9,775 bases of DNA from an uncultured Porphyromonadaceae bacterium. GTDB taxonomy: Bacteria > Bacteroidota > Bacteroidia > Bacteroidales > Muribaculaceae. The notes below the pieces were generated by a model. That model saw only the letters and a list, made by a program, of their open reading frames with translations, ran no database searches and had not been told where the DNA came from. Made by a program: the position numbers and the translations under genes. Shown piece after piece: positions 1-6,054 of this stretch (position 1 is the first letter of the stretch; each line of letters starts with the position of its first letter). The DNA lies in NCBI GenBank assembly GCA_900546835.1, contig UREH01000087.1, positions 1-9,775 of the forward strand, in the 5' to 3' direction.

Positions 1-87
1 AATCATCTCGAAATTCTTTGCAAATAACCATTAACTAATTTCTTCAAGTCACTTACATCAGGCAGAGAATGCAGTTGGAACATTTGT

Positions 88-119
88 TTTGGCAAAGGGT
101 GAAAAAATCGCTACCTTTG
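88..119 (+). promoter_or_regulatory. Bacteroidetes-type promoter of the sugar kinase gene
   Basis: A TTTG (-33 element, 88-91) is followed after exactly 20 bases by TACCTTTG (112-119), which matches the Bacteroidetes -7 consensus TAnnTTTG. Transcription would begin near base 126, giving a leader of roughly 77 bases before the chosen ATG at 203. The match and spacing are seen directly; activity is inferred from the known consensus of the primary sigma factor in this phylum. Confidence 0.72.
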
Positions 120-121
120 CC
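91..121. repeat. Inverted repeat overlapping the kinase promoter, possible operator
   Basis: GGCAAAGG (91-98) and CCTTTGCC (114-121) form a perfect 8-base inverted repeat whose half-site centres are 23 bases apart, about two helical turns. The left arm begins at the last base of the -33 element and the right arm covers most of the -7 element. That placement suits a dimeric repressor that blocks RNA polymerase. No regulator gene is visible in the window. The right arm partly coincides with the promoter consensus, which lowers the significance. Confidence 0.4.
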
Positions 122-202
122 GCTCACATCATGAGTCTGTCAACGAAGTCATTTGAAACTTTTCTTATATGGCTTCACAAGGCGTATTCTTCAACTTCAG
201 AA

Positions 203-1078
203 ATGAACAATACATACGACATCTGCTGCATCGGCCACATAACACTCGACAAAATCGTGACACCGCGCCACACCGTCCACATGCCCGGAGGGACTGCCTT
301 TTATTTCGCCCACGGTATGGCACACCTGAATCCCGCAGGATTTCTGCTGGTCACGTCGCTCGCCCCGAGCGAGATTAAAGCCGTAGACGACATCCGCGCC
401 GAAGGCGTCGACGTGGAGGTGCTCCCTTCGCCCACCTCGGTATATTTCGAGAATAAATACGGCGAGGACCAGAACGACCGCACGCAGCGTGTACTCGCCA
501 AAGCCGCGCCTTTCACCGTCGACGGCCTGCGCGACATAAAAGCCCGCTATTTCCACCTCGGCACGCTTTTAGCCGACGATTTTTCGCTCGACGCCATACG
601 CTCCCTGGCCGGCCGCGGCATTGTGTCGGTCGACGCCCAGGGATATCTGCGCGAGGTGCGCGGCGAGGATGTATTCGCCGTCGACTGGCCCGATAAGGTC
701 GAGGCTATGAAATACATCGACATACTCAAAGCCAACGAAAAAGAGATGGAGACCCTTACGGGAAGCTCCTACCCGCGCGAAGCCGCACGCATTCTGGCCG
801 GATGGGGTGTGAAAGAAGTATTGCTGACCCTCGGGAGCTACGGTTCCCTGATATATGCCAGAGGCAATTTTTACGAGATTCCGGCCTATCCGCCGGCCGA
901 AGTGGTCGACGCCACAGGATGCGGCGACACTTATATGACCGGATACCTCTATAAACGCAACCAGGGCGCCGACTATCTCGAGGCCGGAAAATTCGCAGCC
1001 GCGATGTGCACCCTCAAGCTCGGCGCTTCCGGCCCCTTCTCGGCCGACGAGGCCGCAGTGAACGCCATTATAGGCTGA
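203..1078 (+). CDS. PfkB/ribokinase-family sugar kinase
   Basis: This is a 291-residue cytoplasmic kinase of the PfkB (ribokinase) family, which transfers phosphate from ATP to a hydroxyl of a sugar, nucleoside or polyol. The N-terminal strand (ICCIGHITLDKIV) leads to the family Gly-Gly pair at residues 29-30. The C-terminal PfkB signature DATGCGD covers residues 236-242, where G239-G241 form the anion hole and D242 is the expected catalytic base. The length is typical. The frame is open further upstream, with a TTG at 89 and an ATG at 131. I reject 89 because it lies inside the promoter. An ATG at 131 would leave about 5 bases of leader and add 24 AT-rich-coded residues unlike the family, so 203 is preferred. 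The substrate cannot be read from sequence: ribokinase, fructokinase, adenosine kinase and inositol kinase relatives all share these motifs. It converges on a sugar symporter gene, which hints at a sugar substrate. Confidence 0.9.
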   Translation: MNNTYDICCIGHITLDKIVTPRHTVHMPGGTAFYFAHGMAHLNPAGFLLVTSLAPSEIKAVDDIRAEGVDVEVLPSPTSVYFENKYGEDQNDRTQRVLAKAAPFTVDGLRDIKARYFHLGTLLADDFSLDAIRSLAGRGIVSVDAQGYLREVRGEDVFAVDWPDKVEAMKYIDILKANEKEMETLTGSSYPREAARILAGWGVKEVLLTLGSYGSLIYARGNFYEIPAYPPAEVVDATGCGDTYMTGYLYKRNQGADYLEAGKFAAAMCTLKLGASGPFSADEAAVNAIIG

Positions 1079-1126
1079 TCAGAGCGGCCGCCCCCCTCCC
1101 CGCATTCCGGATTTCAGTCTTTCCTA

Positions 1127-2401
1127 TCAATTCATTTTTTTGCGCAGCTGCGCCATAGCGTAGAGCATTACCGGCACGTAGCCGGCGCAGGGCACGACGA
1201 ATGCCGTGGCTATACCCCAGCTGTCGGCAGCCCACCCCATGAGAGTGGTCCCGACTGCGCCACCCAGCGGCGTCATCATCATGAGCGACGACGCCATTTT
1301 TGTGTCGCTACCCGCCTTGGGAATTGTCAGAGCGAACACTGTGGGAAACATAATCGCTTCAAAGGCATAGCATACAAACACTCCGCAACGCGACACCATC
1401 CCGAAGTCGAGCGCCACGGCGAGCGATCCGGCAACTGTGAGCACCGAGCAGACGGCAAGCACTTTGCGTGCCGGAATCCGGCTCATAATGAAACTGCCGG
1501 CCACACGGGCCACCATGAACAGTCCGAGACCGCAGACGGAGAGCACCGTTGCCGCCTGCGCCGGAGTGAGCATGCCGCCGTCGGTGGCATAGTTGATGAA
1601 GAAAGTGTTAATCGAGATTTCGGCAATCTCGTAGCAGAAAAGTGCGCCGACCCCTGCCATAAACCCTTTGTTGGCCACCAGGCGGCGCAACGCCGCGCCG
1701 GCGCCTCCGCGTGGAGCGTCGGCTGCGGCCGAGGCCACGATTTGCTCGCGACTGTTGATTTCCGGAAGTCTGACGAAGCAGAATACCACAGCCACACCAA
1801 GAACAGCCACGCCCATCACCGTGTACGGCAGGGCCACCGAAACCTCCGGGTTGCTGAAAAGGATTCCGCCCACAATAACCGGTGCGAGGATGCATCCGAG
1901 TCCGTTGAACGACTGCGCCAGATTCAATCGGCTCGGGGCCGTCGATGAATCGCCAAGTTCTGTAACATAGGGGTTGGCAGCCGTCTCAAGCACTACCAGA
2001 CCGCAGCCTATCACGAAAAGCGACACAAGGAAGAAATCAAACGACCCCAGCCATTCGCCCGGAATAAACATCAGACTTCCGATGCCGAAAAGCAACAGCC
2101 CGAGAACCACACCCGGACGATAGCCACGGCGCGTGATGAACACACCGGCCGGAATGGCCATCAGGAAATACCCTATATACGTTGTGGCCTGAATCATGGC
2201 CGAGCGGGTCATGGTGACGTCCATCGACATCTGGAAATGCTTGTTGAGCACGTCGAGAATGGCGCGGGCGAAGCCCCACACGAAAAATAGCGACGTGACC
2301 AGCACGAAAGGCACCACAAACTCTTTTTTTACCAGACGGCGGCTCTGCAGCCGTCCCCCATTGGATTCGGGCATCTCGCCCAATGTTTCTTTCATAGTCA
2401 T
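1127..2401 (-). CDS. FucP-family sugar:H+ symporter (MFS)
   Basis: This is a 424-residue inner-membrane protein of the major facilitator superfamily, about 12 helices, most like the fucose/glucose/galactose:proton symporters (FucP/GluP group). About 27 polar and basic residues precede helix 1, which carries the family pattern SLFFVWGFARAILDVLNKHF. Residues 138-145 (LETAANPY) match the FucP signature, and E139 aligns with E. coli FucP Glu135, a residue needed for transport. The FucP Asp46 position is Ala47 here, with Asp50 one turn further on, so the sugar may not be fucose. A basic loop typical of MFS proteins (ITRRGYRPG) follows helix 3. A hydrophilic central loop near residues 215-235 separates the two six-helix halves. 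The gene has its own promoter, reads leftward, and ends 48 bases from the convergent kinase gene. There is no clear hairpin terminator in that gap. The fold is near certain; the substrate is open. Confidence 0.9.
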   Translation of the reverse strand: MTMKETLGEMPESNGGRLQSRRLVKKEFVVPFVLVTSLFFVWGFARAILDVLNKHFQMSMDVTMTRSAMIQATTYIGYFLMAIPAGVFITRRGYRPGVVLGLLLFGIGSLMFIPGEWLGSFDFFLVSLFVIGCGLVVLETAANPYVTELGDSSTAPSRLNLAQSFNGLGCILAPVIVGGILFSNPEVSVALPYTVMGVAVLGVAVVFCFVRLPEINSREQIVASAAADAPRGGAGAALRRLVANKGFMAGVGALFCYEIAEISINTFFINYATDGGMLTPAQAATVLSVCGLGLFMVARVAGSFIMSRIPARKVLAVCSVLTVAGSLAVALDFGMVSRCGVFVCYAFEAIMFPTVFALTIPKAGSDTKMASSLMMMTPLGGAVGTTLMGWAADSWGIATAFVVPCAGYVPVMLYAMAQLRKKMN

Positions 2402-2425
2402 GTTGGTTTATCATCCCCCGGAGCG

Positions 2426-2457
2426 CAAATTTACCTTTTTTCCGCCAAACGAGCAAA
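2426..2457 (-). promoter_or_regulatory. Bacteroidetes-type promoter of the sugar symporter gene
   Basis: Read on the minus strand, TTTG (2457-2454) is followed after 20 bases by TAAATTTG (2433-2426), a full match to TAnnTTTG. The predicted transcription start is near 2419, which leaves a short leader of about 18 bases before the ATG at 2401. The site is divergent from the promoter at 2531-2562. Confidence 0.72.
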
Positions 2458-2530
2458 ACGCGTCCTTATTTACATCCCGTAATCTTTTTGAATAAAATAC
2501 TGCCGGGGTTAAACCAAGTCGGGGTGGATT

Positions 2531-2562
2531 TTTGTTTTTGTGAATATAAGTTAGTACATTTG
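2531..2562 (+). promoter_or_regulatory. Bacteroidetes-type promoter of the LtaS-like gene
   Basis: TTTG (2531-2534) is followed after 20 bases by TACATTTG (2555-2562). Transcription is expected to start near 2569, about 56 bases before the ATG at 2625. The site shows that a possible GTG start at 2562 lies within the promoter and is not the true start. It may drive the whole rightward gene series, since no comparable site was found ahead of the next three genes. Confidence 0.72.
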
Positions 2563-2599
2563 TGGTAAAACCGACCACTGGCATCGAGATTCCCACCTC

Positions 2600-2616
2600 C
2601 ATTATCCAACCGAGTT
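2600..2616 (+). repeat. Leader motif shared with the acyl-CoA synthetase gene (copy 1)
   Basis: CATTATCCAACCGAGTT lies in the predicted untranslated leader, 8 bases before the ATG at 2625. A near copy with two single-base insertions and one substitution lies at 6033-6051, just before another start codon. The exact shared core is CATTATCCAA. It could be a translation-related or protein-binding element, or chance. Confidence 0.3.
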
Positions 2617-2624
2617 CACACATT

Positions 2625-4448
2625 ATGGGACTTTACAAAAAGAAAAACATTTTCATCGGCGCCATAGGGCGGCTGATGTTTCCCGAAGCCCTCTGGACGC
2701 GCCGCTTTCTGGTGGCGTGGATCGGTTGCCTGCTGACGGTCGTAGCATTCGACCTGATGTGGTGCCTTCCGACCAACCCGCGCGCGCTGGCCTACGCAGG
2801 CACGTACATCAACGGCATCCTCCTGGCCACGGTGCTGGCCCTGCCGGCCGTGGCCAGCCGCCGTCAGTGGCCGCAGCTGGTAGTACTCCTGCTGGCCGAC
2901 TGTGTGCTTGCAGCCAACCTGATGTATGGCGCGGCATTCTACAGCTCTATCCCGCTGGGCGCCTACCCCAGCGTAGCGTCGATTCTCGACTTCACCGGCG
3001 CCGTGGGCACGCGCTTCTCCTGGTGGTATCTGGTGCTTCCGGCCATAGCCGTGGCTACCTTCCTGCTCATGCAGCCGGCCGACGAGGCCGACGATTCCCG
3101 GCCCAACATAATCTTCTACACCCTTACCCTCGGAGCGCTCGCCCTTCTGGCCGGCTTTGTGGCCATGGCCTGCGGAGGAATGGCCCGGCACGTGGCCCGA
3201 CTGCGCTCGAGCTACAACGGCATTGTGGCGCCAGTGGTCTACACCGTCCCCGGCGTGCTGATTGCCGAAAGTCTCGAAGTGCCGGACTCGATAAGTCCCG
3301 AGCAGCAGAAATATGTGGCTTCATGGGGCCGCAACCACGTGGCGATGCGTTCGGCCATGGGCGAACCGGCCGATACGATGGCCAGGCGCGACAATCTGGT
3401 AATCATATTCTGGGAGTCGCTCGAATCGTGGCCCATCGGAATGAAGGTGGAAGGCAAGGAACTCACCCCCAACCTCAACCGTATGCTCCGCGACAGCGCC
3501 ATGCGCAGTTTCTACGCTCCGAGAGTGCTCTCCCAGGCTGCTGCCGGGCGTACAAGCGACGGGCAGCTCCTCGCACTCGCAGGCATGCACCCCACCCGTT
3601 CGGGAGCTTTCGCTATGACCCGGAGTGGCAACCGCTTCCACACTCTCCCCGACGCGATGAAGCAGCAGGGGGCCAAAACATACCTCCTCAGCGGCGACCG
3701 CCCCTGGCGATGGAACGCCGAGATGATGGCCAAGGCATTCGGAATCGACCACATACATCTGCGCGACAGCTGGAACACCTCCGAACGCATCAACGGCGAC
3801 ACCCCCAGCGACAACGCCGTAATCTCGCAGGCCATAGCAAAAATGCAACGCGGCGAAGTCTGGCCCGACGGCGAGAAAGCCTACGTACAGATCAACACCC
3901 TCTCGGGCCACGCACCATTCAAGATTCCGGAGGAACTGCAGACAATATCGCTTGACGGAGGCTATCCGGCCCGACTGCGCGACTACATGACGGCCGTCCA
4001 CTATACCGACCAGGCCATCGGGCGGCTGCTCGACTATCTGCGCCAGCGCCCCGACTGGAACCGCACTATGGTCGTGGTCACCGGCGACCACGAAGCTCTT
4101 TCCCGCTGGCGTTCGGCCCTTCGAAGCGACGTCTCGGGAGCCAGGATGATCAACCCCGAGGAATACGTTCCGCTGATCGTTCTCAACGCCCCGATTGCCG
4201 GCCGACGCGCGGCCGTGATGGGGCAGATCGACATCTATCCCACACTGCTCGACCAGATGGGGCTCGACTACGGCTGGCGCGGCATGGGCTTCTCGGCCGT
4301 GGCCGAACGCTCCCCGGCATTTGCCGTAAGCCACCGCGGACGCATCGTAGGAGACACCTCAGGCTTCGGCAGCAACGTGGCGCGCCACGTGGAAAACGCC
4401 CTCACGGTCTCTGACCTCATCCTGCGCCACGACCTGCTCGAAGAATAA
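2625..4448 (+). CDS. LtaS-like membrane phosphotransferase (sulfatase fold)
   Basis: This 607-residue protein has five predicted transmembrane helices (about 28-48, 60-78, 84-106, 132-149 and 161-183) followed by a large extracytoplasmic domain of the alkaline phosphatase/sulfatase superfamily. The residues match lipoteichoic acid synthase: E264 in FWESLES (metal ligand), T310 in GRTSDGQ (nucleophile), H429 in LSGHAPF, and D488-H489 in GDHEA. From memory, S. aureus LtaS uses E255, T300, H416, D475 and H476, so the order and spacing are close. A threonine nucleophile, rather than the Cys/Ser that becomes formylglycine, argues against a sulfatase. LtaS-type enzymes take a phosphoglycerol group from phosphatidylglycerol; related ones move phosphoethanolamine. 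Bacteroidales lack lipoteichoic acid, so the acceptor is probably a glycan or lipid in the envelope (inference). The start at 2625 follows the promoter and leaves a basic N-terminus before helix 1. Cardiolipin synthase follows 73 bases downstream. Confidence 0.87.
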   Translation: MGLYKKKNIFIGAIGRLMFPEALWTRRFLVAWIGCLLTVVAFDLMWCLPTNPRALAYAGTYINGILLATVLALPAVASRRQWPQLVVLLLADCVLAANLMYGAAFYSSIPLGAYPSVASILDFTGAVGTRFSWWYLVLPAIAVATFLLMQPADEADDSRPNIIFYTLTLGALALLAGFVAMACGGMARHVARLRSSYNGIVAPVVYTVPGVLIAESLEVPDSISPEQQKYVASWGRNHVAMRSAMGEPADTMARRDNLVIIFWESLESWPIGMKVEGKELTPNLNRMLRDSAMRSFYAPRVLSQAAAGRTSDGQLLALAGMHPTRSGAFAMTRSGNRFHTLPDAMKQQGAKTYLLSGDRPWRWNAEMMAKAFGIDHIHLRDSWNTSERINGDTPSDNAVISQAIAKMQRGEVWPDGEKAYVQINTLSGHAPFKIPEELQTISLDGGYPARLRDYMTAVHYTDQAIGRLLDYLRQRPDWNRTMVVVTGDHEALSRWRSALRSDVSGARMINPEEYVPLIVLNAPIAGRRAAVMGQIDIYPTLLDQMGLDYGWRGMGFSAVAERSPAFAVSHRGRIVGDTSGFGSNVARHVENALTVSDLILRHDLLEE

Positions 4449-4521
4449 TTAAAACCAAAGCCAACCATACAACCTCTGAACTCCCTAACTACCTAAATAA
4501 CCCTAAAATCTTTAACCCTCC
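4449..4521 (+). other. G-depleted leader before cardiolipin synthase
   Basis: This 73-base gap contains only two G residues on the plus strand (4460 and 4478). It is rich in A and C, with several CCTAA-like units between about 4483 and 4518. Such a stretch can form little RNA structure, which may aid ribosome access ahead of a weak start codon. I see no TTTG/TAnnTTTG promoter and no hairpin terminator in it. Confidence 0.45.
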
Positions 4522-5964
4522 TTGCACTGGCTTGGACAATACATCGGATTCGGATGGCTGTGGTGGAGTGTCGCCACAGTCTACGCGCTGACCATCCTTG
4601 GCATAATCGCCGTGGTGGTCAGCGAAAACCGCAACCCCGTGAAATCGCTCGCGTGGGTCACGGTGCTCCTCGTCGTGCCGATGGTCGGACTTATCCTCTA
4701 CATATTTTTCGGCCGCAACATTCCGAACAAGCGCATAATATCGCGGCGCAACCGCCGCATCCTGCGGCGTCTTACCAACCGCAGCGGCGCCAGTGCCCGT
4801 CAGGGGAAGCCCCCGGAGCATATCCGCAACCGCATCAACCTGGCCTCGTCGCTCTGCGGCTCCAACTACTACGAAGGCAACAAAGTTGATATCTTCGACA
4901 ACGGCGCCGACAAAATCGAAGCTCTGCTGGCCGACATCCGCAACGCGCGCCGCTATATCAACCTCCAGTACTACATACTTATCGACGACAAAGTCGGGCG
5001 CCGCGTGATTGAAGCTCTTGAAGAGCGAGCCCGCGCAGGAGTGAAAGTGCGCGTAATCTACGACCATGTGGGCTCCTTCCGCCTTTCGCGCAAGGCCCTC
5101 AAGGGGATGCGGCGCGCCGGGGTGGAGGCCTTTCCGTTTTTCAAAGTGGTATTTCCGCCGTTCGGAACCCGTATCAACTGGCGCAACCACCGCAAGATTG
5201 TGATAATCGACGGGCGAATAGGCTACATCGGCGGAATGAACATAGCCGACCGCTATATCGACGGCGGCAAGATGTTCGCCATGTGGCGCGACCTCCACCT
5301 GCGCATCCAGGGGCCGGCTGTTGCCGCGCTCCAGCAGTCGTTTGCCGTCGACTGGAATTTCATGGGGCAGCCCCTACTGCAGGAGACCGACTTCGCCGCC
5401 CCGTCGGCCGACGTCCCAGTGGGGCTTCAGCTCGTCACCGGCGGTCCCACTACCCAGTGGATGAACATGACGCTCGTGTTCCAGCAGGTAATCTCCGAAG
5501 CCCGCAAGTGCGTCTACATCCTCACCCCCTATTTCATCCCCACCGAAGGCCTGGTGCAGGCCCTCCAGCTCGCCGCCCTCTCGAAGGTAGACGTAAGGCT
5601 GATCGTGCCGCAACGCAGCGACAGCGACATGCTCCGCTGGGCGTCAAATTCCTATATTATGGACTGCCTGCGCGCAGGTATAAAAGTCTATTTCTATCAG
5701 AAAGGGATGCTTCACAGCAAGGCCATAATTGTCGACGACGATTTCTGCACCGTCGGCTCCACCAATTTCGATTTCCGCAGCTTCGAACATAATTTCGAGG
5801 CCAACATGCTGATATATTCTCCCGAATTCAACGCCCGGCTCAAGGCCATGTTCTTCCGCGACATGCGCGACAGCCGGCGCGTCACCTCGGCCGAATGGCG
5901 CAGCCGCCCGCTGCCCCGACGGATGCTCGAATCTTTCATGAGGCTCTTCTCTCCAATTCTCTGA
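4522..5964 (+). CDS. cls: Cardiolipin synthase (phospholipase D family)
   Basis: This 480-residue inner-membrane enzyme is expected to condense two phosphatidylglycerol molecules into cardiolipin and glycerol. Two N-terminal helices (about 11-34 and 42-64) flank the family segment SENRNPVKSLAW. Two phospholipase D HKD motifs follow: H223-K225-D230 in NHRKIVIID and H398-K400-D405 in HSKAIIVDD. Each is followed by the usual small-residue segment (GGMN; GSTNFDFRS). Length and order are those of bacterial ClsA-type enzymes. The start is a TTG: an in-frame stop at 4513-4515 leaves no room for an upstream ATG, and the first internal Met falls inside helix 2. The gene lies between an LtaS-like phosphotransferase and an acyl-CoA synthetase, so a phospholipid role fits the context. 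Some PLD-family enzymes use phosphatidylethanolamine as a co-substrate, which the sequence cannot exclude. Confidence 0.93.
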   Translation: MHWLGQYIGFGWLWWSVATVYALTILGIIAVVVSENRNPVKSLAWVTVLLVVPMVGLILYIFFGRNIPNKRIISRRNRRILRRLTNRSGASARQGKPPEHIRNRINLASSLCGSNYYEGNKVDIFDNGADKIEALLADIRNARRYINLQYYILIDDKVGRRVIEALEERARAGVKVRVIYDHVGSFRLSRKALKGMRRAGVEAFPFFKVVFPPFGTRINWRNHRKIVIIDGRIGYIGGMNIADRYIDGGKMFAMWRDLHLRIQGPAVAALQQSFAVDWNFMGQPLLQETDFAAPSADVPVGLQLVTGGPTTQWMNMTLVFQQVISEARKCVYILTPYFIPTEGLVQALQLAALSKVDVRLIVPQRSDSDMLRWASNSYIMDCLRAGIKVYFYQKGMLHSKAIIVDDDFCTVGSTNFDFRSFEHNFEANMLIYSPEFNARLKAMFFRDMRDSRRVTSAEWRSRPLPRRMLESFMRLFSPIL

Positions 5965-6005
5965 CGCATCCGGGACAATAAAACCCTCCGTTGCTACGTA
6001 AAGAT

Positions 6006-6033
6006 ATATTAACCTGCGTACATATTAACCCGC
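6006..6033 (+). repeat. Direct repeat upstream of the acyl-CoA synthetase gene
   Basis: ATATTAACCTGC (6006-6017) recurs as ATATTAACCCGC (6022-6033) with one mismatch and a 16-base period. The pair ends 21 bases before the ATG at 6055. It could be a tandem binding site for a regulator of fatty-acid genes, but no regulator is visible and two copies are weak evidence. Confidence 0.35.
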
Positions 6034-6051
6034 ATTATCCAAACCCGACTT
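6033..6051 (+). repeat. Leader motif shared with the LtaS-like gene (copy 2)
   Basis: CATTATCCAAACCCGACTT matches the 2600-2616 motif apart from two one-base insertions and one substitution. It ends 3 bases before the ATG at 6055, close to where copy 1 sits relative to its own start. Its first base overlaps the end of the 16-base-period repeat. Confidence 0.3.
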
Positions 6052-6054
6052 AAA

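Noticed and set aside
1..87. Possible end or start of an upstream gene, or a minus-strand promoter, in the AT-rich left edge
   Set aside because: There is no supported coding frame, and CAAATAAC near 20 does not match the minus-strand TAnnTTTG consensus.
1079..1153. Possible bidirectional terminator between the kinase and the symporter, with a T7 run (1135-1141) and palindrome GCGCAGCTGCGC (1142-1153)
   Set aside because: The T run precedes the palindrome on the plus strand and becomes an A run after it on the minus strand, so neither direction has hairpin-then-T order. The palindrome is coding (AQLR). The GCGGCCGC at 1084-1091 is too short and has no T run.
2470..2482. Short inverted repeat TTAC-N5-GTAA between the divergent promoters
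   Set aside because: Four-base arms are expected by chance in a 223-base gap.
2717..3955. A 412-codon plus-strand frame overlapping the LtaS-like gene
   Set aside because: Its translation is Arg/Pro/Gln/His-rich without hydrophobic periodicity or motifs, as expected of a shifted frame.
3321..4334. A 337-codon open frame on the minus strand opposite the LtaS-like gene
   Set aside because: It lies wholly within a well-supported gene, has no promoter, and its translation shows no recognisable domain. Long antisense frames are expected in GC-rich coding DNA.
4514..5994. Shared AACCCTCC followed by TTGC near 4514-4525 and 5982-5994
   Set aside because: The copies differ by an insertion, one includes the cardiolipin synthase start codon and the other is 60 bases from any start, so there is no consistent placement.
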